This document shows positions 24,063-32,500 of a stretch of DNA of 33,428 nt, piece by piece. Each line of letters begins with the position of its first letter. Position 1 is the first letter of the stretch. The notes beneath the pieces were generated by a model. The model ran no database searches. It was not told where the DNA came from and saw nothing but the letters and a program-made list of their open reading frames with translations. Location of the stretch: NCBI RefSeq assembly GCF_029478665.1, contig NZ_JARPQB010000056.1, positions 1-33,428 on the forward strand, written 5' to 3'. The stretch comes from Pseudomonas entomophila (GTDB taxonomy: Bacteria > Pseudomonadota > Gammaproteobacteria > Pseudomonadales > Pseudomonadaceae). The position numbers and the translations under genes were made by a program.

Positions 24063-25199
24063 ATGAAAATCGTCATCGCCCCCGATTCGTTCAAGGACAG
24101 CCTCGACGCTGCCGGTGTCGCCCAGGCCATTGGCAGCGGCCTGGCCGAGGTCTGGCCGCAGGCTGAGCTCGTCGAGTGTCCGATGGCCGATGGCGGCGAA
24201 GGCACGATGGAGGCCATCGTCGCGGCCTGCCACGGTGAGCAGCGTCGCCAGGTGGTGCGTGGCCCCTTGGGCGAATCAGTCGAGGCCGCCTGGGGTTGGT
24301 TGCCCGACAGTCGCACGGCGGTGATCGAGATGGCCCAGGCCAGCGGCATCCAGCGGGTGCCCAGCGCCCAACGCGATGCCTGCCGCAGCAGCACCTGGGG
24401 CACCGGCGAACTGATCGCCGCAGCGTTGGCGGCGGGGGCTCGGCGGATCGTCCTGGCGATTGGCGGCAGCGCCACCAACGACGGTGGCAGCGGCATGTTG
24501 CGGGCGCTGGGCCTGCGCCTGTTCGACGCCGAGGGCCAGCCATTGGCAGAAGGCGGCCTGGCCCTGGCGCAGTTGGCGTGCATAGATGCCAGCGATCTCG
24601 ACCCGCGCCTGGCCGAAGTGCAGGTGGAGGTTGCCGCGGATGTCGATAACCCTCTGTGCGGCCCCAACGGCGCTTCGGCGATCTTCGGCCCGCAGAAGGG
24701 CGCCAGCCCAGAGCAGGTGCAGGCGCTGGACCAAGCCCTGGCGAACTTTGCCGATCACTGCGCCCGTTTGCTGGGCAAGGACGCACGTGACGAGCCGGGC
24801 AGCGGCGCGGCCGGGGGCATGGGGTTCGCGGCCAAAGCCTTCATGGGGGCGCGCTTCCGCCCTGGCGTGGAGGTCGTCGCCGAGCTGGCCGGGCTGGATG
24901 CCCTGGTGCAGGGCGCCGACCTGGTGATCACCGGCGAGGGCCGTTTCGACGCGCAGACGTTGCGCGGCAAGACTCCGCTGGGCGTGGCGCGGGTGGCCAA
25001 GCGGCATGGTGTGCCGGTGGTGGTGCTGGCCGGCACCCTCGGTGCGGGTTACGAGCAGTTGTATGCCCATGGCATCGATGCCGCGTTCGCCCTGGCCAGC
25101 GGGCCGATGACGCTGGAGCAGGCGTGCGCCGAGGCCGGTGCGCTGCTCAAGGCGCGGGCAGGGGATGTGGCGCGGTTGTGGCAGGTGGCCCGCCTGTAG
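24063..25199 (+). CDS. Glycerate kinase (GarK/GlxK family)
   Basis: A 378-aa enzyme that phosphorylates D-glycerate (2-phosphoglycerate in the GarK/GlxK class). KIVIAPDSFKDSLDA at the start, CPMADGGEGTMEA, LAIGGSATNDGGSGMLRALG, AADVDNPLCGPNGASAIFGP and LVITGEGRFDAQTLRGKTP are the family motifs in order. ATG 24063 follows CAGGAG. It is the likely metabolic enzyme of the MFS/CdaR locus, feeding glycerate into glycolysis. As in ptrR, the last two codons read CTG-TAG and lie inside a REP element. Confidence 0.94.
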   Translation: MKIVIAPDSFKDSLDAAGVAQAIGSGLAEVWPQAELVECPMADGGEGTMEAIVAACHGEQRRQVVRGPLGESVEAAWGWLPDSRTAVIEMAQASGIQRVPSAQRDACRSSTWGTGELIAAALAAGARRIVLAIGGSATNDGGSGMLRALGLRLFDAEGQPLAEGGLALAQLACIDASDLDPRLAEVQVEVAADVDNPLCGPNGASAIFGPQKGASPEQVQALDQALANFADHCARLLGKDARDEPGSGAAGGMGFAAKAFMGARFRPGVEVVAELAGLDALVQGADLVITGEGRFDAQTLRGKTPLGVARVAKRHGVPVVVLAGTLGAGYEQLYAHGIDAAFALASGPMTLEQACAEAGALLKARAGDVARLWQVARL

Positions 25200-25322
25200 G
25201 AGCCAGCCTTGCTGGCGATGCCCGGCATAGCCGGGCCAGGGGTGCCACACGTTCTGTGTGGGGACGATAGTGTTGTTCTGAATGAGCCGGCCCTTTCGCC
25301 GGCAAAGCCGGCTCCTACAGGT
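25195..25322. repeat. REP pair overlapping the glycerate kinase stop
   Basis: CTGTAGGAGCCAGCCTTGCT at 25195-25215, with an inner hairpin GCCCGGC-ata-GCCGGGC, and an inverted partner TTCGCCGGCAAAGCCGGCTC then CTACAGG at 25293-25322. They bracket the gap between convergent glycerate kinase and binding-protein genes. Confidence 0.8.
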
Positions 25323-25347
25323 GTGGCGCGACCCGTTCAATCGGCTA

Positions 25348-26220
25348 TCAAGGTCGTTTGGAAAGCGCCATGATCCGTTCCAGCCCCGCATACTCCTTGT
25401 GCCCCACCGGCACCAACCCTGTTGCTTCCTGTGATGCCACGAAGCCCGCCAGCCCTTGCGGGTCCTCCAGCATCGCCTGGCGCAAGCGTTGCTTCAATGC
25501 CGGGCACAGGCTGGCACTGAACACATAGGGGTCGTAGTAGATCGGCGCCGAGCGCCACAGCACCCGCAACCGCGCCGGGTCGATGGCGTGCTCGGCCAGG
25601 TAGGCGTCGGCCCGTTCGCTGGCGACGAAGGCGGCATCCACCCGACCGTCGAGCAACGCGTCCAGGGCTTTGTCGTGATTGCCGGCATACACCAGCGAAC
25701 TGAAGTAACCCTGCAGCGGCGCACCTACAAGGCCGGCGAACTCGACACTGGGCACCAGGCTGCCCGAGGTGCTGGCCGGGTCGCTCAACGCCACCCGAGA
25801 ACCTTTCACGGCATTGAGGTTGACAGGCCCCTCGGCGCGGGTCAGCAACAGCGCCTGGTAATGGTTGCCGGCGGGTGTATAAGGCCCGGCATTGAGTGTG
25901 AAAGTGGCGAAAGGCTCGATGCGCGGGTCGCGGCGATGGGCGAGCAGGTAGGCGGCCGGGCCCAGCCTGGCGATGTCCGCGCCACCGGAAACGACGGCAT
26001 CGACCACGCTTTCATAGGAGCTGTTGACCACCAGTTCCACCGGCACGCCAGCCGCCTTGCCCAGGCGCTCGAGCAATGGCTGGTGCTCGCGCCGCATGTC
26101 CTCGACGTTCTTGATCGGGATGATCGCCAACCGCAGGCTGTGTGGCTTGCAGTTGGCCAGCGCGGTGTCGGCCAGCAAGCTGGCCAGCGCCACTGCGGCA
26201 AGGGTCTTCAATACACGCAT
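25348..26220 (-). CDS. PhnD-type periplasmic binding protein, partner of the GGDEF-EAL protein
   Basis: A 290-aa exported protein. Signal peptide about 1-22 (LKTLAAVALASLLADTALA, then NCKPH), then the PhnD / phosphate-phosphonate-binding fold: RLAIIPIKNVEDMRREHQPL, SYESVVDAVVSGGADIARLG, VALSDPASTSGSLVPSVEF, GRVDAAFVASERADAYL, YYDPYVFSASLCPALKQRL. ATG 26220 follows GAGGAGAAGGC, an excellent site. Its first 13 nt overlap the end of the upstream GGDEF-EAL gene, so translation is coupled. No ABC permease is near, so it more likely senses a ligand for the membrane c-di-GMP enzyme than transports it. The ligand is unknown. Confidence 0.85.
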   Translation of the reverse strand: MRVLKTLAAVALASLLADTALANCKPHSLRLAIIPIKNVEDMRREHQPLLERLGKAAGVPVELVVNSSYESVVDAVVSGGADIARLGPAAYLLAHRRDPRIEPFATFTLNAGPYTPAGNHYQALLLTRAEGPVNLNAVKGSRVALSDPASTSGSLVPSVEFAGLVGAPLQGYFSSLVYAGNHDKALDALLDGRVDAAFVASERADAYLAEHAIDPARLRVLWRSAPIYYDPYVFSASLCPALKQRLRQAMLEDPQGLAGFVASQEATGLVPVGHKEYAGLERIMALSKRP

Positions 26221-28535
26221 GCCTTCTCCTCGGTGTTGTTGAACGGCGGGTAGTCGTGCAGCTGGGCGGGCGACAACGGCCGGCTGAAATGGTAGCCCTG
26301 GGCGATGTCGCAGCCGGCGAGCTTGAGGCACACCACCTGTTCGCGGGTCTCGACCCCTTCGGCCACCACTTCCAGGCCCAGGCGCTTGGCCAGGATGATG
26401 GTCGAGGACACGATCGGGCTGTCGTCATGGCTGTTGCTCAGCGGGGCGATCAGCGCACGGTCGATCTTGAGTTTGGACAGTGGCAGCGATTGCAGGTGGG
26501 CAAAGCCCGCGTAGCCACGGCCGAAATCGTCGAGGCTGATGCCCAGCCCGGCGTCGCGCAGGCAATGCAGGTGCTCGATGGCGCAACCTTGCGGGTCGAG
26601 CACGGTGGTTTCGGTGATTTCCAGCTCCAGGCGCTGGGGAGCGATGCCGTGGTACGCCAACTTCGCCAGCAGTCGCTCGCTGAAATCGGCCTGGCGCAGC
26701 TGCAGGGCCGAGACATTGACCGCCAGCCGCGCCCCGTGGTCGCGCAGGCGCCAGCGCGCCAGTTCCTCGCAGGCCAGGCGCAGCACCTCCCAACCCAGCT
26801 CCACGATGAAGCCGCTGCGCTCGGCGACACCGATGAACCGATCAGGGTAGAGCAAGCCAATACTTGGGTGCTGCCAGCGCACCAAGGCCTCGTAACCCTG
26901 TACCTGCAGGGTGTCGAGGCGCACCTGCGGCTGGAAGTGAAGCACGAACTGGCGCTCGGCCAGGGCACTGCCGAACGCCTGCTCCAGAGTGAAGGCCTGG
27001 ATATCGGTCAGGTTCAACGAGGGGTCGAAGAAGCGGTACTGGGCGCGCCCGGCCTGCTTGGCCGAGTACATGGCTGCGTCGGCGCAGCGGATCAGTGTGT
27101 CGATGTCCTGGCCGTCGCGGGGGCAGATGCTCACGCCGACGCTGGGGCTGGTGTTGACCTCCCGACCATCCAGGGCGTAGGTGGCGGACAGTTTCTCCAC
27201 CAGCATGCGCACCCAGGCGTCGATCTGCTCTTCGCCGCGTTCCCCGGCCAGCAACACCACGAACTCGTCGCCGCCGAAGCGCGAGGCTTCGTCACCGGGC
27301 TCCAGCAGGCGCTGGATGCGTCCGGCCACGGCCTGCAACAACAGGTCGCCGAGCTTGTGCCCGAGTGAGTCGTTGATCGACTTGAAACGGTCCATGTCAA
27401 TGAACAGGATCGCCATCAAGAGCCGTTTTCCACGTTGCTGGGCCAAAGCCTTGGTCGCGACCTCGACGAATTGGCGGCGGTTGTGCAGGCCACTGAGGTG
27501 ATCGGTGGCGGCGGCGAGGCTGCTACGCCGGTGGGCGTCCTCCAGGCGATCGATCAGTTGCTGGTTGACCCACTGCGCATGCTCCAGCTCACGAAACGCT
27601 TCGTGGCGTTTGCGCAGCAGGCGCAGGCCCCAGCCCAGGCTGGCGAGGATCAGCAGGGTCATGCTCAGGTTGAGCCAGAACTGGCGGTGGCTGGCCAGCA
27701 GGGCTGGGGCGAGGATCTCGTCATGGCGTTGGCTGACCACCACGCTGAAACCACGTGCGGCGATGCGCCGGTACAGGCTTTGGAACGGGCCGTCGAGGCT
27801 GTACTGGGTGAGCAGGCCGGATGCTTCGCTGTCGCCCGGCAGCCCCGGCACCAGCGTGGGGCCGGCGATCACCACGCCGCTGGCGTCGATGCGCAGGCGC
27901 TCCTGGCCGTCGTCCTGAAGCAGGCGCACCAGCCCGCTGCGGCCCAGGTCGATGTGCTGGAACAACACCGCGAGGTAGCCGATGTCCAATTGCACCACGA
28001 GGATGTTGTCGATCTCATGGCCTGGCAGGTCGGTCAGTGGCAGCAGGAACGGCAGGCGCCAACTGGGCAGTGCCGTGTTGCTGTCGGGGGGCAGGGCACG
28101 GGGCAGGAAGGCCTTGAACCCGTAGCGCGAGACGTGAGTCTTGAGCTGGTCGAGCCAGGCCTGTGGGAGCTGCGCCGGTTCGTCGGGGTGGCTGGATGAA
28201 AGCTGCCGGCCTTGGCGGTCATATAGGCTCATGCGTTTGAAGGCCGGGTCTTCGGCGAGGAGCCGCGCGAGGCTGAAATTGCCTTGGCGCAGGCTTTTCA
28301 TGTCGTCCTGGGTCACTCTGCCCACGGCCTGGGCGCGGTCGACCAGCTGGCGCAGGTTTTCGCCGACGATGCTCGCCAGGTTGAGGTGCTCGGCCGCCTT
28401 GCCAGCCAGGGCGTCGCGGCGCGAGGCGGCTTTCTGGTTGACGTGCAGGGCCCAGAGGAAAGTCAGAGTCATAGCGCACAGCGTCAACAGCAGCAGGGGT
28501 AACAGCCCGGCGGAAGAGAGAGAGCGGCGGATCAT
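26208..28535 (-). CDS. Membrane GGDEF-EAL c-di-GMP enzyme with a periplasmic sensor region
   Basis: A 775-aa inner-membrane protein: TM1 at about 8-30, periplasmic sensor region about 31-284 (dCache-like in length), TM2 about 285-307, then GGDEF and EAL domains. RFGGDEF (421-425) is intact, and FIDMDRFKSINDSLGH holds the metal aspartate. The inhibitory site is ExxD in place of RxxD. The EAL domain has E549-A-L and its partners: NVSALQLRQ, ELEITET, DDFGRGYA, KLKIDR, VVAEGVET and QGYHF, so phosphodiesterase activity is expected; cyclase activity is possible. The start at 28535 is chosen because it places TM1 at the N-terminus; the ribosome site is poor and the frame is open upstream to 28742. 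It overlaps the downstream PhnD-type gene by 13 nt. Confidence 0.9.
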   Translation of the reverse strand: MIRRSLSSAGLLPLLLLTLCAMTLTFLWALHVNQKAASRRDALAGKAAEHLNLASIVGENLRQLVDRAQAVGRVTQDDMKSLRQGNFSLARLLAEDPAFKRMSLYDRQGRQLSSSHPDEPAQLPQAWLDQLKTHVSRYGFKAFLPRALPPDSNTALPSWRLPFLLPLTDLPGHEIDNILVVQLDIGYLAVLFQHIDLGRSGLVRLLQDDGQERLRIDASGVVIAGPTLVPGLPGDSEASGLLTQYSLDGPFQSLYRRIAARGFSVVVSQRHDEILAPALLASHRQFWLNLSMTLLILASLGWGLRLLRKRHEAFRELEHAQWVNQQLIDRLEDAHRRSSLAAATDHLSGLHNRRQFVEVATKALAQQRGKRLLMAILFIDMDRFKSINDSLGHKLGDLLLQAVAGRIQRLLEPGDEASRFGGDEFVVLLAGERGEEQIDAWVRMLVEKLSATYALDGREVNTSPSVGVSICPRDGQDIDTLIRCADAAMYSAKQAGRAQYRFFDPSLNLTDIQAFTLEQAFGSALAERQFVLHFQPQVRLDTLQVQGYEALVRWQHPSIGLLYPDRFIGVAERSGFIVELGWEVLRLACEELARWRLRDHGARLAVNVSALQLRQADFSERLLAKLAYHGIAPQRLELEITETTVLDPQGCAIEHLHCLRDAGLGISLDDFGRGYAGFAHLQSLPLSKLKIDRALIAPLSNSHDDSPIVSSTIILAKRLGLEVVAEGVETREQVVCLKLAGCDIAQGYHFSRPLSPAQLHDYPPFNNTEEKACVY

Positions 28536-28756
28536 TGGGTTGGCTGTCCGGCCCGAAAGTTGTCTGGAGAAAATACGACAGGAAGATGTCATTAAGATGG
28601 CAGATTGCCTTATGCGGGGTGACCACCCTGCCATCAGGTACACGTTTGATCTCAACCTATGGAGGTGACGAGGTTTCAGCCTGGAAGCCTCGAACAGGTG
28701 AGCCTGAGCTTTTGCTGTTGTTCGAGGATTGGGGTACTTCAAGCGTTAGATTTGAA

Positions 28757-29008
28757 TCAATTTAACAGTCGAATCACCGCTTCCACACCAGTCAGGGTGC
28801 CGTGCAAAAAAATCGAGGACGGATGCTTCATTGACAGATGCGTCGTAAAAAGGCTACGCAGCTCAATACCCAGATCGTGCCGCTGTATAAGTTCTTCGTC
28901 ATGTTGATCGTTATGGAGCTGAAGGTAGGGGTTTAGATCGATACAGACGTGAAGTGCAAATTCAGGTGCCTGAATGGCAAGATGCAACGCGCCTTCTGAG
29001 TAATCCAT
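28757..29008 (-). CDS. Hypothetical 83-aa protein (doubtful)
   Basis: An 83-codon frame in the low-GC gap upstream of the GGDEF-EAL gene. The product has no signal peptide, TM segment or motif I know. Composition is protein-like (LHVCIDLNPYLQLHND, FLHGTLTGVEAVIRLLN), but there is no ribosome site ahead of ATG 29008 and no other in-frame start. It could be a degraded tail of a larger gene. Kept because nothing else explains the stretch. Confidence 0.25.
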   Translation of the reverse strand: MDYSEGALHLAIQAPEFALHVCIDLNPYLQLHNDQHDEELIQRHDLGIELRSLFTTHLSMKHPSSIFLHGTLTGVEAVIRLLN

Positions 29009-29175
29009 TGAAAAGAAATTGGGCGCGCCTTGTATAAAGGGTACAGGACATCGATGCCTCCATTGTGGGTTCTGTTGGGCTTGGGGGTTTACATGTGCGC
29101 TTCGTCTTATTGTTTCACGCGTCAGGAGGCCGGGCCTTCATATTTGGTCTTGTTTTTTTATGCTGCATGGCGCTG

Positions 29176-29491
29176 GGATCGTGTCCCAGGAAGTGGTTAA
29201 CTCATCATGGCTCTGGCCACTGAGTTTGCCGTTTAGTTGATCACGGCCGACAGCTTGGCCTGTGGATTATCGCTGACGGGGCAACGAAGTGGATCATTTG
29301 CTTGAGCACATCAGCATCGGCCCCTTTCTCAACCCGCTGGGTCAATGCGATAGTGGGCTTGGTCATCGTGGTTTCTCTGGTGAAGGTTAAGTCCGCAAAC
29401 TCAACGTTAGCCAAGAACCACGATGACCATCCTCTTTCGCCTGTAGGGCGCCTTCGGCTGGTTCAGTTACACCACTTCCTGGGACACGATC
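29176..29491 (-). mobile_element. Internally deleted IS256-family element (MITE-like)
   Basis: A perfect 21-bp terminal inverted repeat (GATCGTGTCCCAGGAAGTGG-T at 29177-29197; complement at 29471-29491) bounds the element. GGCGCTG lies directly outside both ends (29169-29175 and 29492-29498) as a 7-bp, perhaps 8-bp, target duplication. Inside, on the minus strand, are the head and tail of an IS256-type transposase gene joined by a deletion. The size is about a quarter of a full IS256-family element, and it could move only with a transposase from elsewhere. Confidence 0.82.
29233..29366 (-). pseudogene. IS256-family transposase remnant (N- and C-terminal ends fused)
   Basis: From ATG 29366 the product reads MTKPTIALTQRVEKGADADV then LKQMI, matching the well-known start of IS256-family (mutator-type) transposases. 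After about 30 codons the frame is broken, and another frame gives SDNPQAKLSAVIN-stop (TAA at 29233-29235), the kind of C-terminus found in these proteins. The catalytic DDE core is gone. Confidence 0.8.
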
Positions 29492-29532
29492 GGCGCTGCG
29501 AAAAGCTTTGCGGCGATGATTCACATTAGCTT

Positions 29533-29568
29533 GCTGGCGACGGTGCCTACGGCATTACTTTTCGTACA
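29533..29568. repeat. Left copy of 36-bp inverted repeat flanking the toxin gene
   Basis: On the minus strand it reads TGTACGAAAAGTAATG-C-CGTAGGCACCG-T-CGCCAGC. It covers the last codons (VRKVMP-stop) of the toxin and 14 bases beyond. It matches 33393-33428 on the plus strand with two mismatches. Confidence 0.85.
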
Positions 29569-32500
29569 GAGTCTAGTGGCGTGCCTTTAAGGTACCAGTT
29601 GGGTTTGGCCAAAATTATCGTATCCGTCATGAACTCCACCGGGTTCTTTGGTAGGGAAGAGGAGAATGCGATTTCCGCGCGCTTCGGCGCAGAAAAATCA
29701 CCATACTTGATAAGTTTGCTAGGCCAGGTTTGCTGGTAGATACGCTCCCAGGCAAGCTTTGGTAGCACCAAAGGGCCGTCGATTTTAGGGAACTGGCCTG
29801 CAGTCAAATCAAAAACGTACTCCATGTCGCCCATTTTGCCGAGCAATACATAGTGATTGGAAGGCATTATGTCATCGGGCTTCTGCCATATGTACATTCC
29901 GCGAACTCTAATGTCGGTCATCCCCTTGTCAATCATGTATTTTTTGGTTTCATCCAAAATATTGAAGCAGTTTTCCTTTGGGTTATTCACCATCCTAGAT
30001 AGGCTTGGGATCTTGTCGATGTCGGATCGGTAATTGCTCAGCGTAGGTGGTAGTTTGATCTCGGGTTGAGACGAGATGATTTCCCTGATGGGTTCATGTT
30101 TTGTTGGTGTATTGGCTATGGGCGTTTTCAGCTGTTTGATGCTCGCCTTATTGGTTTTGGTTTCCGCAGCCTTGGATAGGTGTTTGATTATTTTTGGAGT
30201 TGATGATTTTGCCTTGGAATAAATAGACATCAACCATTTTGCTTTTAGTGGCTTGAGCGCTGCGGAGCCACTGATCAAACCAAACACGCTGGACATGACA
30301 AGATCTTCTAGTGCTTCCTTTTCGCGCTCCGTTCCTTTGTCTTGTATATATCGATACGTATCTATTCCAATAATGCCGCCGCCAATAAAACCATTCGCCG
30401 CAGCGGCTGTGATCGTCCCGGTCAGACCAAATGGAAGCATCGATATAAGACCAGTTGGAATAGAAGCTGTTGCTAAAATATGTTTTAAGATCGCAAGCGC
30501 TAGATCGGTATTACGTTCGCGTTGTGAGTAAAACAGAAAGTCAATATTGCTGCCCGTATTGGTCAAGGTGTTGTCAGCGAGTGCATCAGCAAGCTCTCGT
30601 AATCCGCTCATCTCTTTAAATTCCAACGGGGTTTTATAACGGCGCATTATTCTAATGGTCGCTGATGCTTTCCGGCGTTTCCCTAGAGGGTTTGATTCTG
30701 CTGCGTGTAATCCTAGGTTGTCGCTGCAACTTTTAGAATCTCTTGTCGAAGTGTTTTCACACAAGAATTCCTTGAATTTTGGATTGTCAAGGTGGTGGTG
30801 GTATCCAGATGGGCTGGTATCTCCAGAACGGTTGATCGAAAAGCGATACGTGTTCTTTGAGTTTAATGATATGAAAAGGCCTTCTGGCACATTTTCGTAC
30901 CTTTCGTAATAGGGCTTATATAGCGTCAGGCTGGATGTCTTTCCTAGCAGGAATACATTGGAAACAGGGGTGCCATTTATGCTTATGACAGAGGCTTTTA
31001 ATTCGCCATTCAAAAAGCGAGTGATTGTGTTTTTACTTTCTGTGTCTATGCCACTCTCATTCAGCAACTGCAGGCAGTGCGAGACGATGTTGCCTGTATA
31101 AGCATTAGTCAGGTTGGCACGAAGGGCCGTTGTGCTTCTGATTTTTTCCACATTTTGATGCATCTCCTGACCTAGCTCTCTGAGCTTTTTTCTTGCGCCC
31201 ATGGCAAATCGCTCAAGGTGTTCGGACTCAAAGTCAAGTGCGAGTGATTTCGTGATTAAGTCTGTGCTGCCCGATAAAAAAATACTTAGCGGCACGTTAT
31301 GGTGGTTTGTTTTTTTTGTCGAGCCTCCCAGATAAGGAAGTGGCACATCTTCATGCGTGGTGAGTAGTATGTTGCTATCGGGTGTTAGATTCAGATTTAC
31401 CTTGTTTGCTTTTTCATAAGCTGCTATTTCGCTTTTAATTTTCTCTTTAAGGTAGTCGAGTGGACTTAGCTCAAGCAGTATTTGATTGGTCTTGGCGGAA
31501 TTTTCAAGGTGCTTCTCTATCGCCTGTAGGCTCGAGGGCGAAAATTCACCCGCAGATCCATTTTTTCGTATGTCTTGAATAATGTTTGCTACAAGGAATT
31601 CGGGTTCGTTAATATGGTGTTGGATTTCTTGGCTTATCCGATCTCTTAGAGACTGGCTCCAAGCAGGAAGCACACTGGCCAGCTGTTCGCCTATGGATGT
31701 CGATGATGGGACAAGGTTTAGCGTCCGGGTTAGCCCAATAAAATCACTGTCCAGAGATATTACAACTACGCCGGTAGGTGTATCTATGCCTACGGCTTCA
31801 TCCCAATCGTCAAGCAAGCCAAGTGTTTTTTTTCCATCCAATACTGCCTGAATCGAATTTGCTATGTCTTTATTGAGCGGAAATGGTGAGTTGGCACTAT
31901 TTTCACTTGTATGCCGAAGCTTATTCATGAGCCATGCCTGAATAATTTCGGGGCTCACCCGGTGAGCAGTGTTGTCGGTAGGCTTGTGGGTAACGGGCAT
32001 CGCGCCAACTTCACTTATAGGGATAATGGATTTTATCGCCTTGTCCAATGCGCCGTCGGCCCATTTGACCAAGTCATACCCACCGTTAATACCCCAAGAT
32101 AACCAGGTGCTCATGCTTTCAGAAGCGAAGTTCTGCGAGCTGGGTTGAGGCGTTGAATTAAACGTCGTGTTATGTTCGCCCGTTTTAGCGCTGCGGTGTT
32201 CAATATTGACTGCGGAAGGTGCAGGGGCGGGTAGAGACCAAGTGCTAAAGTTTAAAAAGTTGACGGCACCCTGGATTAGACTCGCCTTTTGGTGTTTTGG
32301 AAGTAAGTCCGGAAAGTTGCCGCTAATGTTGGTCTCCTTGGTGGCCCATTCGTTATGTGGTAGCTCTTGGATCACAGACTGGTATTCATGCCAGCTTAAT
32401 GTTTCGGTGTTTTTTAGCACTGCTGCTATTCCAAGCGGCGACAGCGTGGTCTTACCATTGAAAACAAGACCGTTCATTGACATTAACTTGTTTAATACGT

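Larger units (their letters stand above)
29054..29529 (+). pseudogene. Small membrane-protein gene interrupted by the IS256-derived element
   Basis: ATG 29054 follows AGGA by six bases and opens a frame with a strong hydrophobic start (MPPLWVLLGLGVYMCASSYC) and a second hydrophobic run (SYLVLFFYAAW). At 29169 the reading enters the 316-bp insertion and soon stops (TAA 29198). Removing the insertion with one target-duplication copy joins the frame cleanly to 29492-29529 and gives a 51-residue protein ending RCEKLCGDDSH. I infer this was the intact gene. It converges with the toxin gene, stopping 17 bases from it. No family is recognised. Confidence 0.5.

Noticed and set aside
29302..29529. Plus-strand 75-codon frame inside the MITE
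   Set aside because: It is antisense to the transposase remnant; only its last codons matter, as the tail of the interrupted small ORF.
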